A stretch of 64,000 nucleotides of DNA from Flagellimonas aurea. GTDB taxonomy: Bacteria; Bacteroidota; Bacteroidia; Flavobacteriales; Flavobacteriaceae. The position numbers were made by a program, and so were the translations under genes. Under the pieces are notes generated by a model that saw only the letters and a list, made by a program, of their open reading frames with translations, did no database searches and had not been told where the DNA came from. The DNA lies in contig NZ_JAFLNL010000002.1 of the NCBI RefSeq assembly GCF_017313785.1, forward strand, positions 372,001-436,000. The letters run 5' to 3'. Shown here in pieces: positions 8,811-17,136 of the stretch. Numbering within the stretch: position 1 is the stretch's first letter; the number at the start of each line of letters is the position of its first letter.

Positions 8811-10775
8811 TTATGCTTTTACCTGCAATGTTACCTTGGTGCCTTTATCGATTATACTTTCTTGATTGAAATAAATGCTGGCTTTTTCGGCCCTGTTCCT
8901 CATTATATGAAGTCCGTTTCCTGTCGACTCCTTTGATGTATCAAAACCCTTTCCAAAGTCCTCTATTTCAATCTGCACCATTTTATCAAAATCAGTAAAC
9001 CGGACTTCAATATGTTCACTCCCTGAATATTTTACGGCATTGTTCACGGATTCTTGAATAATTCTAAAAAGATTCATTCCCACAAAGGCATTGAGCACCT
9101 TATTGTTCGGGGTTCCCTCAATTTTCACATTGATCTTATCATCTGTTGCCTCATGAACAGTTGCCGCCAATTGCTGGATCCGTTCCTTGATGTCCTCCAA
9201 ACTGATCTCATCCTTGTTCATGGCCCAAATGGTGTCCCGAAGTTCCGAGATGGTCACCAAGGAAAATTGTTTCATTTGGGTGAGCTTTTCCATAAGGAAA
9301 ACCTCGCCTTTATCGATTCCCCGTTTGGCCGAATCGGTGATGGAGGTCAAATAGGTAAGCTGCGAACCGATATTATCGTGCAGGTCTCGAGCAATTCGTA
9401 TACGCTGTTCCTTAAGATTTTCCTGTGCCTTGGCTTCGGCCATGGCCTTTTCCAGAGCAGTCTCCCTTGCCATGTTCCTTGCTTTTATTTTTTGCTCCCG
9501 GAACACCACAAAACCTACGATCAACAGTATTGCCAAAAGAGCTCCGCTGCCCATCAGCATATTGTTGCGCTTTTTTATGGACAGTTCACTTTCGACCAGT
9601 TCGTTCTGTTGGCGAAGGATTTCGTTCTCTTTTTGTTCGGTCTCATACTTTTCCTTCAGATTGAGCACTTCCTTGGTCCTTTCCAAACCTTGCAGACTGT
9701 CGAGCACCTCCTTATGTATTTGTAGGTAACCATACGCATCCTTGTACTTTCCCATACTTTCACTTACGGATGACAGGGTCTTCGACAATTCCACCTGCGC
9801 CAAAACAATTTCATGCTCCAATGCTTCGTCATAGGCTTCCAATGCCAAGTTTTCTGCTTCTTGGAACTTCCCTTGCATCAGGAGTGTTTTGGCTATGTCA
9901 TTTTTAAGATGGACGGCCACATACCAATCGCCCTTTTCTTGCTGTATTTGCAGGGCCTGGGTAAAATATTCCTTCGCTTTGTCCAATTCGTTCATACCTT
10001 GATAACCATATCCCAAATTATAAAGTGGCGATGCTGATTCGAATGGCGCACCCAATGCATTAAAACTACGGTACGACTTATCGGAGTATTCTATGACTTT
10101 TTCGTAATCCTTAAAGTGTAGATAAACACTGGCCAGATTATTATAGGTCAATGCTACGTAATACTCTTGCCCCAATTGCTGGTAAAGTTCCAAGGCCTTC
10201 TGAAAATAGTCCCCTGAGAGTTCCCATTCATGGACAGCTTGATATCTACTGCCCAAATTATTGAGGCTTCCGGCAATCCAGATGGAATCTTGGGAAGCCT
10301 CAAACTCTTTCAGTGCATTTAATTGGTAGGCAACCGATTTGTCCACTTCGCCTGTTTTTTCGTAAGCATTGGACATATTGGTATAAAGTGCCCCTATGGC
10401 AAAATGGTCTTCTGAATTTTCAATGGCCGGCAAAGCGTCTTGATAATATTTTAGCGCTTGGCCAGAATTGCCTTTCCCGTTCTCAAGTATCCCGAACGAT
10501 ACCAAAATCCTTGCCACGAGATAATCATTTTGCTGCCTTTCGGCTTCGGTATGGGCCAATTTGATATAATACCAGGCACTGTCATAATCTATGGAACGAA
10601 ACTTCATCCCTATGTCTTTCAATGCCATTACCTTGTCCTCGCCCGATTTTTGCTCTAGTTCAGCTTTTAAATCCCGTATTTGCTCTTCCAAGCTTTGTGC
10701 CGAAAGCGGTGCGCAACAGATCAACATCAATACCAGTACAAGCGGTAGCGTATAAAAGTTTTTTATGGAGGACAT
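8811..10775 (-). CDS. TPR-containing HisKA_3 sensor histidine kinase
   Basis: A 654-aa kinase with a signal peptide (ending near APLSAQS), a periplasmic block of tetratricopeptide repeats (about residues 35-370), a single membrane helix (LMGSGALLAILLIVGFVVF), a coiled-coil stretch, the HisKA_3 motif RIARDLHDNIGSQ with His466, and a HATPase domain (ESVNNAVKYS, DFGKGFD, GNGLHIMRNRA). This is the NarX/LiaS-like architecture common in Flavobacteria. It should sense an envelope or periplasmic cue through the TPRs and phosphorylate the regulator encoded 26 bases downstream. It follows the secreted-protein gene at 10826-11824 by 50 bases in one operon. Confidence 0.92.
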   Translation of the reverse strand: MSSIKNFYTLPLVLVLMLICCAPLSAQSLEEQIRDLKAELEQKSGEDKVMALKDIGMKFRSIDYDSAWYYIKLAHTEAERQQNDYLVARILVSFGILENGKGNSGQALKYYQDALPAIENSEDHFAIGALYTNMSNAYEKTGEVDKSVAYQLNALKEFEASQDSIWIAGSLNNLGSRYQAVHEWELSGDYFQKALELYQQLGQEYYVALTYNNLASVYLHFKDYEKVIEYSDKSYRSFNALGAPFESASPLYNLGYGYQGMNELDKAKEYFTQALQIQQEKGDWYVAVHLKNDIAKTLLMQGKFQEAENLALEAYDEALEHEIVLAQVELSKTLSSVSESMGKYKDAYGYLQIHKEVLDSLQGLERTKEVLNLKEKYETEQKENEILRQQNELVESELSIKKRNNMLMGSGALLAILLIVGFVVFREQKIKARNMARETALEKAMAEAKAQENLKEQRIRIARDLHDNIGSQLTYLTSITDSAKRGIDKGEVFLMEKLTQMKQFSLVTISELRDTIWAMNKDEISLEDIKERIQQLAATVHEATDDKINVKIEGTPNNKVLNAFVGMNLFRIIQESVNNAVKYSGSEHIEVRFTDFDKMVQIEIEDFGKGFDTSKESTGNGLHIMRNRAEKASIYFNQESIIDKGTKVTLQVKA

Positions 10776-10825
10776 TTTCTAAAAATAGCATAATTTTTCA
10801 GGCGGGACGTACTTATTTTTCAAAT

Positions 10826-11824
10826 TTAATCGGCCTTGTCCGCCAGTTTTTGCACCACGGCACCCAAGTAAGCATTCAACCCTTTTTCGGCACCTTCCAA
10901 ATATTTTTTGGGATCACACTTTATAATGGAATAATTGGCCTTTTCCTGATGGTCCACACTCCACACGCGAAGCACGCCCATGTCGGTTCCCAATTTGTCC
11001 CGGTCCGGGGTTTGGGCCACATCGAATTTTTGCCGTTCCATGACCCCAGAGACTTCGACCCCTCCCCGAGGCACAAAGTGGCCCATATCGAACATGATGC
11101 TGCTTTCCTCACTTATCACAAAGGTGGTCTCCGCTTTTACCCTCGCATTTCCTGCATGACGGTTCAGCGTTCTTGACACCTCGCTTTGACCGTCCTCAAA
11201 AACATTCACCACCAGAACGACCTTGTTGAAGATGAAATCGGTTTTTTGGTTCACTACCCTGCTTTCCGTGTTCCCTGCATAATCGGCAAAGCCTGCAAGG
11301 GGTATTGCATCTTTGCCCATGGTCCTGAACGGAACCACAAATTTCTGGGTGGTGGGCCTGGTGAGGATGGTACCGAATTCCTTCCCCTTTTCAGGTCCTT
11401 GGCCGGCTGTGAGTTCCCATCTTTTTTCACGGTTCTTTTCATACGCCTTGTTGTTCCAGAGTTCTTCAATTGGGGCAATCTCAAAACCCTTGGATTTCAA
11501 ATTCGCCACATAGTCCTGAAATAATCGATCCGTCAATTTTTGGAGGTCATCAGGATCAAGGCCATCCAGCACCAAGGTCAGCGATGCCTTTGCATCTCCC
11601 TTGAGTCCTCCTCTCCAAAGCTTGCCCCCTTTTTTGGAATCTTCGAGACTAAGGGCCGTTTGGTAATTGACCTGAAAATCGGAGATCATCACCTTTTTGG
11701 GGCTTTTTCTATAGCTGAGATTGGCTGGGCCAAGGGTTTTGATCTTTACTTCGCCCACAGTTTGGGCGGAAATGGCAAGGATGGCAAACAGGAACAGTAC
11801 CATCGAAAAAGCTATTTTCTTCAT
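10826..11824 (-). CDS. Secreted hypothetical protein, first gene of the kinase operon
   Basis: A 332-aa protein with a clear signal peptide (MKKIAFSMVLFLFAILAISA). The mature part is soluble, rich in Lys and Asp, with no membrane helix, no lipobox and no motif I recognise. It has strings such as VILVVNVF-like beta segments (VFNK, VVLVVNVFEDG) that suggest a beta-rich fold. As the first gene of the operon with the TPR kinase and NarL regulator, it could be a periplasmic ligand-binding or signal-modifying partner of the kinase. That is inference from position. Confidence 0.7.
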   Translation of the reverse strand: MKKIAFSMVLFLFAILAISAQTVGEVKIKTLGPANLSYRKSPKKVMISDFQVNYQTALSLEDSKKGGKLWRGGLKGDAKASLTLVLDGLDPDDLQKLTDRLFQDYVANLKSKGFEIAPIEELWNNKAYEKNREKRWELTAGQGPEKGKEFGTILTRPTTQKFVVPFRTMGKDAIPLAGFADYAGNTESRVVNQKTDFIFNKVVLVVNVFEDGQSEVSRTLNRHAGNARVKAETTFVISEESSIMFDMGHFVPRGGVEVSGVMERQKFDVAQTPDRDKLGTDMGVLRVWSVDHQEKANYSIIKCDPKKYLEGAEKGLNAYLGAVVQKLADKAD

Positions 11825-11861
11825 TTGTTTTTAAAGTTTGGATTGATACTTCTTAGTGAAG

Positions 11862-11917
11862 CAAACATAGACCCGAACCCTTTGGCAATCAATACGGCAA
11901 TTGCCGTATTGATTGCC
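11862..11917 (-). promoter_or_regulatory. Promoter and 34-bp palindromic operator of the kinase operon
   Basis: A perfect 34-bp palindrome spans 11884-11917 (left half GGCAATCAATACGGCAA, no central spacer). The Bacteroidota -7 box TAnnTTTG is present as TATGTTTG on the minus strand at 11869-11862. Centre-to-centre spacing is 35 bp, placing the dyad near -42, an activator position. The promoter of the sister operon at 16985-17033 has the same dyad core at the same spacing. The palindrome also sits 16 bases past the stop of the other operon, so a secondary terminator role is possible. Confidence 0.7.
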
Positions 11918-11932
11918 CCCATCTACCTCTGA

Positions 11933-12271
11933 TCAGACATCAAAATAAAAATAGCCGAGGAGACCAATACCGCATGCGGCACAGATCAATATGGCATTGA
12001 TACGACGTAGCTTCGGGTTCAGGTCCTTGGACTTGGCATATCCCTGCATACCGATGGCCAACAACAATACCGGCAAACTGACATACAGGTTAAAGAGATA
12101 GAACCACAACCAGCCGGTGCAAAACGCCCAAATGGCCAAAGCAGAGGTCAGCGGGGGAATATAACGATCCATACGCCCCACCGATTCGTCCGGAAAACGG
12201 AAATACAGAAAAGTGGAAAGCAACACCATTGGCCCGATCAATGCAATCAACAAAAGAACAATCCCCATCAT
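11933..12271 (-). CDS. Small polytopic membrane protein of the CHAT operon
   Basis: A 112-aa protein with about three to four hydrophobic helices (MGIVLLLIALIGPMVLLSTFLYF, ALAIWAFCTGWLWFYLF, LPVLLLAIGMQG, AILICAACGIGLLGYFYF). No family was recognised. It is the last gene of the operon MORN protein, CHAT protein, 337-aa membrane protein, this gene, starting 26 bases after the preceding stop. The membrane location and the operon suggest that the CHAT protein's output involves the inner membrane, which is inference. Confidence 0.65.
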   Translation of the reverse strand: MMGIVLLLIALIGPMVLLSTFLYFRFPDESVGRMDRYIPPLTSALAIWAFCTGWLWFYLFNLYVSLPVLLLAIGMQGYAKSKDLNPKLRRINAILICAACGIGLLGYFYFDV

Positions 12272-12297
12272 GAGTCATCGGTTTGGTCAATATTGCA

Positions 12298-13311
12298 CTA
12301 TACCAAGTAAAATTCTTCTTGGTCCATGGTCAATAAGCTAATGGGCGTGTTTCCATATTGTGTGAAGTAAATGGTGATACCGTCTCCCGCGGAAAGTTTG
12401 TCGTACAACATTGTGTTCACTGTGATTGTTCCTTGGCTAGTCCGTATGCTGTTCGAGTTGGACCTTCGGTTGGAGGTGATGCTTATTTTGTCCTCCACCA
12501 ATGCGGCCACCCCTTTTTTATGGGCACTGAATGTATTTCTTCGGTAATTTCTATGGACCCTATAAAGTTGAAAAGCCTGGTATAAGGGAACCGCCCAAAG
12601 TGGAAAAAGAAACACTGCAAAACCCCAAAGCCCGCTGACCAGCAATAAAATACCTATGGAAACAAACGGAGCGGCCAAGAATAAACGTCTTTTCAACGCT
12701 GCGTACCAAATTCTTTTAAGGGCCTCAAAATCTTTTTGGGTATAGCGGGTATGTGGAATCCGTTTTTCAAGGAACCTATCCGACTCCGTACGGGGAAGGG
12801 AATCATTTGCTGCATCGGACAGGGAAAGAATATCGAGCTTGAGCGTACTTTTGGATTTGGGTGCCCGGTCCATCACCACATCCATCCCCACCTTTACTTT
12901 GGCATATTCCCTGTAGTCCACCGAAAACTCCTCATCATCCAGATACAGATAATACTGCCTGGTGGTCCTCGTTTTCCCTCCCGTTCCCGATCCTCCGCCC
13001 GTGGTCTGTATGTTGAGTCTTTTGTCCGTTACCTTCCCTGAGATGCGATGTTTTATCCCGCGCCGCAGATCGATGGTGGTGGTGCCGATCATATAGGCGA
13101 TGACGCCAAAAAAGAACAGGCAAAAACCGATGAACACATACATCACAACGGTATCCCCTACAAAACTGTTCTTGAAATCCTTGAACACAAAGGAAATGAA
13201 CAGCAGGAACATCCCGATCACGACCACGGGGAATATCAGCATGGCAAACAGTTGTCGCCTGAGCTTTTTGATATCAGCGGGCTCTAGCGGTAATTTTTCC
13301 TTTAGTGGCAT
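12298..13311 (-). CDS. Membrane protein with an internal two-fold repeat
   Basis: A 337-aa protein that appears to be built twice from the same plan: a pair of membrane helices followed by a beta-rich soluble domain. Helices lie at about residues 20-70 and 215-255. The soluble halves carry comparable strings (GKVTDKRLNIQTTGG... VKVGMDVVMDRA, and ALVEDKISITSNRRS... LSAGDGITIYFTQ). The soluble domains resemble small OB/SH3-like barrels of NfeD or DUF3592-type membrane proteins only in general pattern. No enzymatic motif is visible. It starts 24 bases after the CHAT gene and is co-transcribed with it. Confidence 0.65.
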   Translation of the reverse strand: MPLKEKLPLEPADIKKLRRQLFAMLIFPVVVIGMFLLFISFVFKDFKNSFVGDTVVMYVFIGFCLFFFGVIAYMIGTTTIDLRRGIKHRISGKVTDKRLNIQTTGGGSGTGGKTRTTRQYYLYLDDEEFSVDYREYAKVKVGMDVVMDRAPKSKSTLKLDILSLSDAANDSLPRTESDRFLEKRIPHTRYTQKDFEALKRIWYAALKRRLFLAAPFVSIGILLLVSGLWGFAVFLFPLWAVPLYQAFQLYRVHRNYRRNTFSAHKKGVAALVEDKISITSNRRSNSNSIRTSQGTITVNTMLYDKLSAGDGITIYFTQYGNTPISLLTMDQEEFYLV

Positions 13312-13335
13312 GAAATAGGTCTTTGCAGGATGTTA

Positions 13336-16197
13336 TCAATATCCAGTATAGATGAACGGTGCCCAAAAATAAGGGTGGGTCTGGTCGCCGTACACCCCTT
13401 TGATAAAGTTTCGTTTCACTTCGGCCAAGGCCTTGGGTGTTGCCATGATCTTGTTGAACATCCTATCATAGAGTTCCACGCTCAAAAACATGGTTCCCGA
13501 ATCGCTCACGCTCCAAAGGGAGGTCAAGGTGCTGTTCACCCCCGCATTGAAAAGAGCCTGGTTGAGCCCCTTGATGCCATCACCTGGCGACTCAATGCCC
13601 AAGGCGGTCTGGCAGGCGCTCAGCATCACAAAATCGATGGGAAGGTCCAGTTTTTCCACTTCACCCACGACCAACATGCCATCTTCCCCATCCACAGGTG
13701 TGGGTTTGACCGTCATGGCAAAGGAACTCAAATCGAACACATAGGGGTGCACGCTGGCATGACTGGAAAGATGGAGCGCCCTATACTTGCCCAGTTCATT
13801 GGCTTTACTCATACGTTTGAGTTCATTCTCCGTCATCATATCATCGAGTCGGGTGTCCGTAAGCGGTACTTGTTTCTGAATTAATACCACCTCGTTTCTT
13901 CCTCCCTGCAAAAAGCTCATGGGTTCTTTTCCTTGAAAGGTAGCAAAGGCATAGTCCAAGGGCAGACCTTTTTCCAGGTCTTCGCGAACCCGGTATCGCA
14001 ACTTCTCAAGGTCGGCGATGGAACTTAAAGGTGCCTTGGGAGCCGAATGTAGCTCATAGGTGGCCCCTCCAAAGGCCAAAACATTCTTTTCAAACTTCTT
14101 TTTGGGTTGTTTTCTGAGGCTGAACAGCAAGGAGGCACTCGGGATGTAACCCATCTCGAACCGCTCGGCCAGATAGCGGCCCTGACCATCCATCAACGCA
14201 TCAAAAGGAATGGTTGCTGTCAATCCCTCCGGACTGATGGTGAGCTTGGTGATGCCCTGCAATTTCTCCTCCAATCCATCTACAAACGTGATATAAAATC
14301 TGCGGAGCAGGTCCGGCATCTTCTCTTTTTGATAGAACACATATTGCCCATCCACCACTTTGGCCTCCATGTGTTTGCGAAGGTATTGGGTCATCAGTTT
14401 GAATTCCCCAGGTGCAAACATCCCATCCTTTCTTGTCTTCGTCCCGTTCAGGTAGTCCAGATTGGGCTGGCGAAATTCGTTTTTGGCCATTTCCTTTTCC
14501 AGTTCGATGAGTTCTTTGTCGTCCGACAACAAATCGGTAAAGGCCCCAGCAGATCTATTGTATTTAACGGTGACATCATTCTTGCGCACCAAACACATCA
14601 AATAGGTACCTTCATAGGTACTTCCTTTGGAGACATCGATGAAGGATAGATAGGCCTCATTGGTTCCCAGAACGGCCTGAAGCTCTTTCCAAGGAAGTTG
14701 CTTTATCGTGCTCCTTTTATCGTTCAAAAGGGAATAGGATCGGTTGGATTCGATGACGTCATAAATTTTATCGAACTGTCGGGTCTCATAATAGGAGGCT
14801 GCCAACATTCCATTGATCCGTTGGAACTTATCCAGATAGCCCCTTTGTGCCAAAGTGGACAAACCTTCCAATACCTTGATTTCTTCTTCCTTGGCTTTTT
14901 CAAATTGTTTGGCGGCTTCTACATATTTTTTCAGTCCCACCAATGTTACGCCGTCATTATAGGCATTGCCCGTTAAGACCACAGCCCCTTCGCCAAGAAT
15001 ATTTTCTGTACCAGACAGCCCGTCCGTCACAAAAGCAGCGTATGGCTGGTTTTCCATCCCGGGAATTTTTAGGAACTCCTGGGCCTTTTTGCGTACGGAC
15101 TTGCCTTTTTCCACATCCTTGTTGAAAGCGTAGGCACGTAATAACACATAATAGGCCTCGGCGACATATTCGGGTGATTTCAGCTTGGGCAATAGATTGA
15201 TGTAGCCATCCGCAATTTGGGAAGCCTCATCGTGTTTTTGCTGCTCGGTCAGGGCCATGACCGTATAGAAATAGGTTTTTGCCAACACCGCAGTGGAGGA
15301 CGCCTTTCCTTTGAGCTGATCGATCATGAAGCTACTGGATGACAACACCTTATCCCACCGTTTTAATGCCGCTTGCACCCGTACCAGTCTTAAAAAAGCC
15401 CTATACCTTGAGGGCAAAGAATAGTTTTTCTGATCAAAAACGATCTTTTCGAGATGGGGTTCCAATATTTGCCCAAAGGAAAAATTGACTTTTTCCGATA
15501 ACTGGGCCATATAGGCCAAGGCATCCACATAGAGTGCCCTGGAGATCAGTCCCTCCTCCACTGCTTTTTCAGCATTTACCCAATCGGCCAGTATTTTTTC
15601 GGCAGTGGCATTATGGGCAATGTTTTCATACGTGGCCCCTAGACTTGAGCCCAGGTTTTCAAAAGTTGCCTTTGCCCGAGTTATGCTCCGGTTGTTGTAG
15701 TCCGATAGAAATCCGTTCGCCATCTGCACTGTTGTGGACAATTGGGGGTATTTGGCCAAGGAATTCACATAATCGCTTAAAGCCCGGTGGTCCCGTTGCA
15801 TGGTTGCCTGATCTTGGCCCACGGACTGCATGTTTTCCAAAAAAAGTTTGGCCTCGGTTGGCCTATTGGCAAATACGGAATAGGTGAACCCATAAAAGCC
15901 CGTTTCGGGGTTATAACTGTCAAAGGCCATAGCCCATTGTGAGAACATCACGGCATCATCGGATCTATTGTTTCCATAGAGGGCACTTGCCATCCAACCA
16001 AAGGTTCTGGAATTTTCAGGATATACCTCCAAAAGTTCCCCTGCGGATACCAATCGGGCATTAAGATTATTTAGTCTTCCTGCTTCCAGATAGGCGGCAT
16101 AGCTGGGATGTGATGTGGGATCGTTCGGAGGAATGGTCAGTTGTGACCAACCACATAGATGGGCGCAAAGGAACGCCACTAACATAAAATTTCGCAT
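13336..16197 (-). CDS. TPR-CHAT protein, caspase-like protease candidate
   Basis: A 953-aa protein with a signal peptide (ends near HLCGWS), a long helical TPR region (about residues 40-620) and a C-terminal CHAT domain (about 660-953). The clan CD dyad is intact: His813 in HLSSHAS and Cys862 in MLSACQTALG, followed by the typical LWSVSDSGTMFL and the terminal WAPFIYTGY. CHAT proteins are caspase/separase relatives; known ones cut partner proteins in defence or signalling systems. The presence of a signal peptide implies export to the periplasm or surface, unlike defence CHAT proteases. It is encoded between a MORN protein and two membrane proteins and probably acts with them. The substrate is unknown. 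Confidence 0.85.
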   Translation of the reverse strand: MRNFMLVAFLCAHLCGWSQLTIPPNDPTSHPSYAAYLEAGRLNNLNARLVSAGELLEVYPENSRTFGWMASALYGNNRSDDAVMFSQWAMAFDSYNPETGFYGFTYSVFANRPTEAKLFLENMQSVGQDQATMQRDHRALSDYVNSLAKYPQLSTTVQMANGFLSDYNNRSITRAKATFENLGSSLGATYENIAHNATAEKILADWVNAEKAVEEGLISRALYVDALAYMAQLSEKVNFSFGQILEPHLEKIVFDQKNYSLPSRYRAFLRLVRVQAALKRWDKVLSSSSFMIDQLKGKASSTAVLAKTYFYTVMALTEQQKHDEASQIADGYINLLPKLKSPEYVAEAYYVLLRAYAFNKDVEKGKSVRKKAQEFLKIPGMENQPYAAFVTDGLSGTENILGEGAVVLTGNAYNDGVTLVGLKKYVEAAKQFEKAKEEEIKVLEGLSTLAQRGYLDKFQRINGMLAASYYETRQFDKIYDVIESNRSYSLLNDKRSTIKQLPWKELQAVLGTNEAYLSFIDVSKGSTYEGTYLMCLVRKNDVTVKYNRSAGAFTDLLSDDKELIELEKEMAKNEFRQPNLDYLNGTKTRKDGMFAPGEFKLMTQYLRKHMEAKVVDGQYVFYQKEKMPDLLRRFYITFVDGLEEKLQGITKLTISPEGLTATIPFDALMDGQGRYLAERFEMGYIPSASLLFSLRKQPKKKFEKNVLAFGGATYELHSAPKAPLSSIADLEKLRYRVREDLEKGLPLDYAFATFQGKEPMSFLQGGRNEVVLIQKQVPLTDTRLDDMMTENELKRMSKANELGKYRALHLSSHASVHPYVFDLSSFAMTVKPTPVDGEDGMLVVGEVEKLDLPIDFVMLSACQTALGIESPGDGIKGLNQALFNAGVNSTLTSLWSVSDSGTMFLSVELYDRMFNKIMATPKALAEVKRNFIKGVYGDQTHPYFWAPFIYTGY

Positions 16198-16227
16198 GGT
16201 ACGCTTTTAAAATGAAGTTTGGAAAGA

Positions 16228-16956
16228 CTATAAAGATGTTGTCAACTGACCGTACTTGTACATGGCGGCCTCGTGGGTGTTGTTCTGATTCCTTTTGAGG
16301 TATTGCCCGCTTATGGCTCCATTTTGCATTTGCATGATTTCCTTGCTTCCATCAAAATGCCATATCATTTGTAGGCCATCAACAATACCTTCGACGAACT
16401 CTGAAAAAATGATTTTTTTCTCCGACATCAAGAATTCCATGGTCATACCATTCTTTTGCCCATTTTTCCAATTGCTGTAAACGGCATCGTTGTCGTAGAC
16501 CTTGACTCCCTTGCCGTTTTCACAGTTGCCCATCACGCATGGTGAAACACCTGTGGTCACCAACGGGCTGTTGCTGATATGTCTGCCATTTTGGTAATCC
16601 CTGAATTCGTATCCTGCTTTGTTCCTGATCACATGCAGTCCTTCCCGTTTTCCATCCACAAACCCCCCAAAGGCATACATATTTCCTTCGCTTTCGTAGC
16701 TGAAGAAACCTTCCTTCTTTCCATTTTTGAACATGCCCCAATACCTGCCAAATTCGCCGGTCTGGTTGCCTATTCCCTGCAAAAGCTGATTTTCATGGAA
16801 ACCGACCTGATAGCCAATTTCCTTGTTGCCTTCCGAAAGTGTTGCAAACCCATATCCGTTTTGGCAATCGCCTTTGACACATTTGATGCTTTGTTGGGCA
16901 AATGTAGCCAAGGTTGAAAGTACCGCAAGAGCCAAGGTCAATCTAAATTTTCCCAT
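16228..16956 (-). CDS. Secreted MORN-like repeat protein, first gene of the CHAT operon
   Basis: A 242-aa protein with a signal peptide (cleavage near TFAQQ) followed by MORN-like repeats. Two units begin with the same Cys-containing signature, CVKGDCQNGYG and CVMGNCENGKG, each followed by YxxG/WKNGxxxG strings (MFKNGKKEGFF, NWKNGQKNGMT). MORN repeats form beta-hairpin surfaces that bind lipids or proteins. It is 30 bases upstream of the CHAT gene, and the promoter at 16985-17033 carries the cluster's shared palindrome. It may deliver or scaffold the CHAT protein at the envelope, which is inference. Confidence 0.75.
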   Translation of the reverse strand: MGKFRLTLALAVLSTLATFAQQSIKCVKGDCQNGYGFATLSEGNKEIGYQVGFHENQLLQGIGNQTGEFGRYWGMFKNGKKEGFFSYESEGNMYAFGGFVDGKREGLHVIRNKAGYEFRDYQNGRHISNSPLVTTGVSPCVMGNCENGKGVKVYDNDAVYSNWKNGQKNGMTMEFLMSEKKIIFSEFVEGIVDGLQMIWHFDGSKEIMQMQNGAISGQYLKRNQNNTHEAAMYKYGQLTTSL

Positions 16957-16984
16957 GGTAGTTGGTTGTTAAACAGTTATGACA

Positions 16985-17033
16985 CAAACCTAAGGGGAAA
17001 TAAAAACCACCTCAATACGGCAATTGACGTATA
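16985..17033 (-). promoter_or_regulatory. Promoter and palindromic operator of the MORN-CHAT operon
   Basis: AATACGGCAATTGACGTATA at 17014-17033 matches the 20-bp core of the palindrome at 11884-11917 in 18 of 20 positions. A perfect -7 box TAGGTTTG lies on the minus strand at 16992-16985. The dyad centre is 35 bp from the box centre, identical to the sister promoter. The start codon of the MORN gene is 28 bases downstream of the box. Confidence 0.7.
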
Positions 17034-17136
17034 ATGTTGCATAGGAAAAATTCATTTGGGATTATTGGAGTTTCCATCAATTTACCTAAAAAGACATTTG
17101 GCTTTTAAATGCAAATTCTGTTCAAACATTTTTACT

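Noticed and set aside
11884..11917. The 34-bp palindrome as a simple terminator of the CHAT operon
   Set aside because: It has no loop and no T-run, and a core copy at 17014-17033 is at a promoter with the same spacing. An operator is the better reading.
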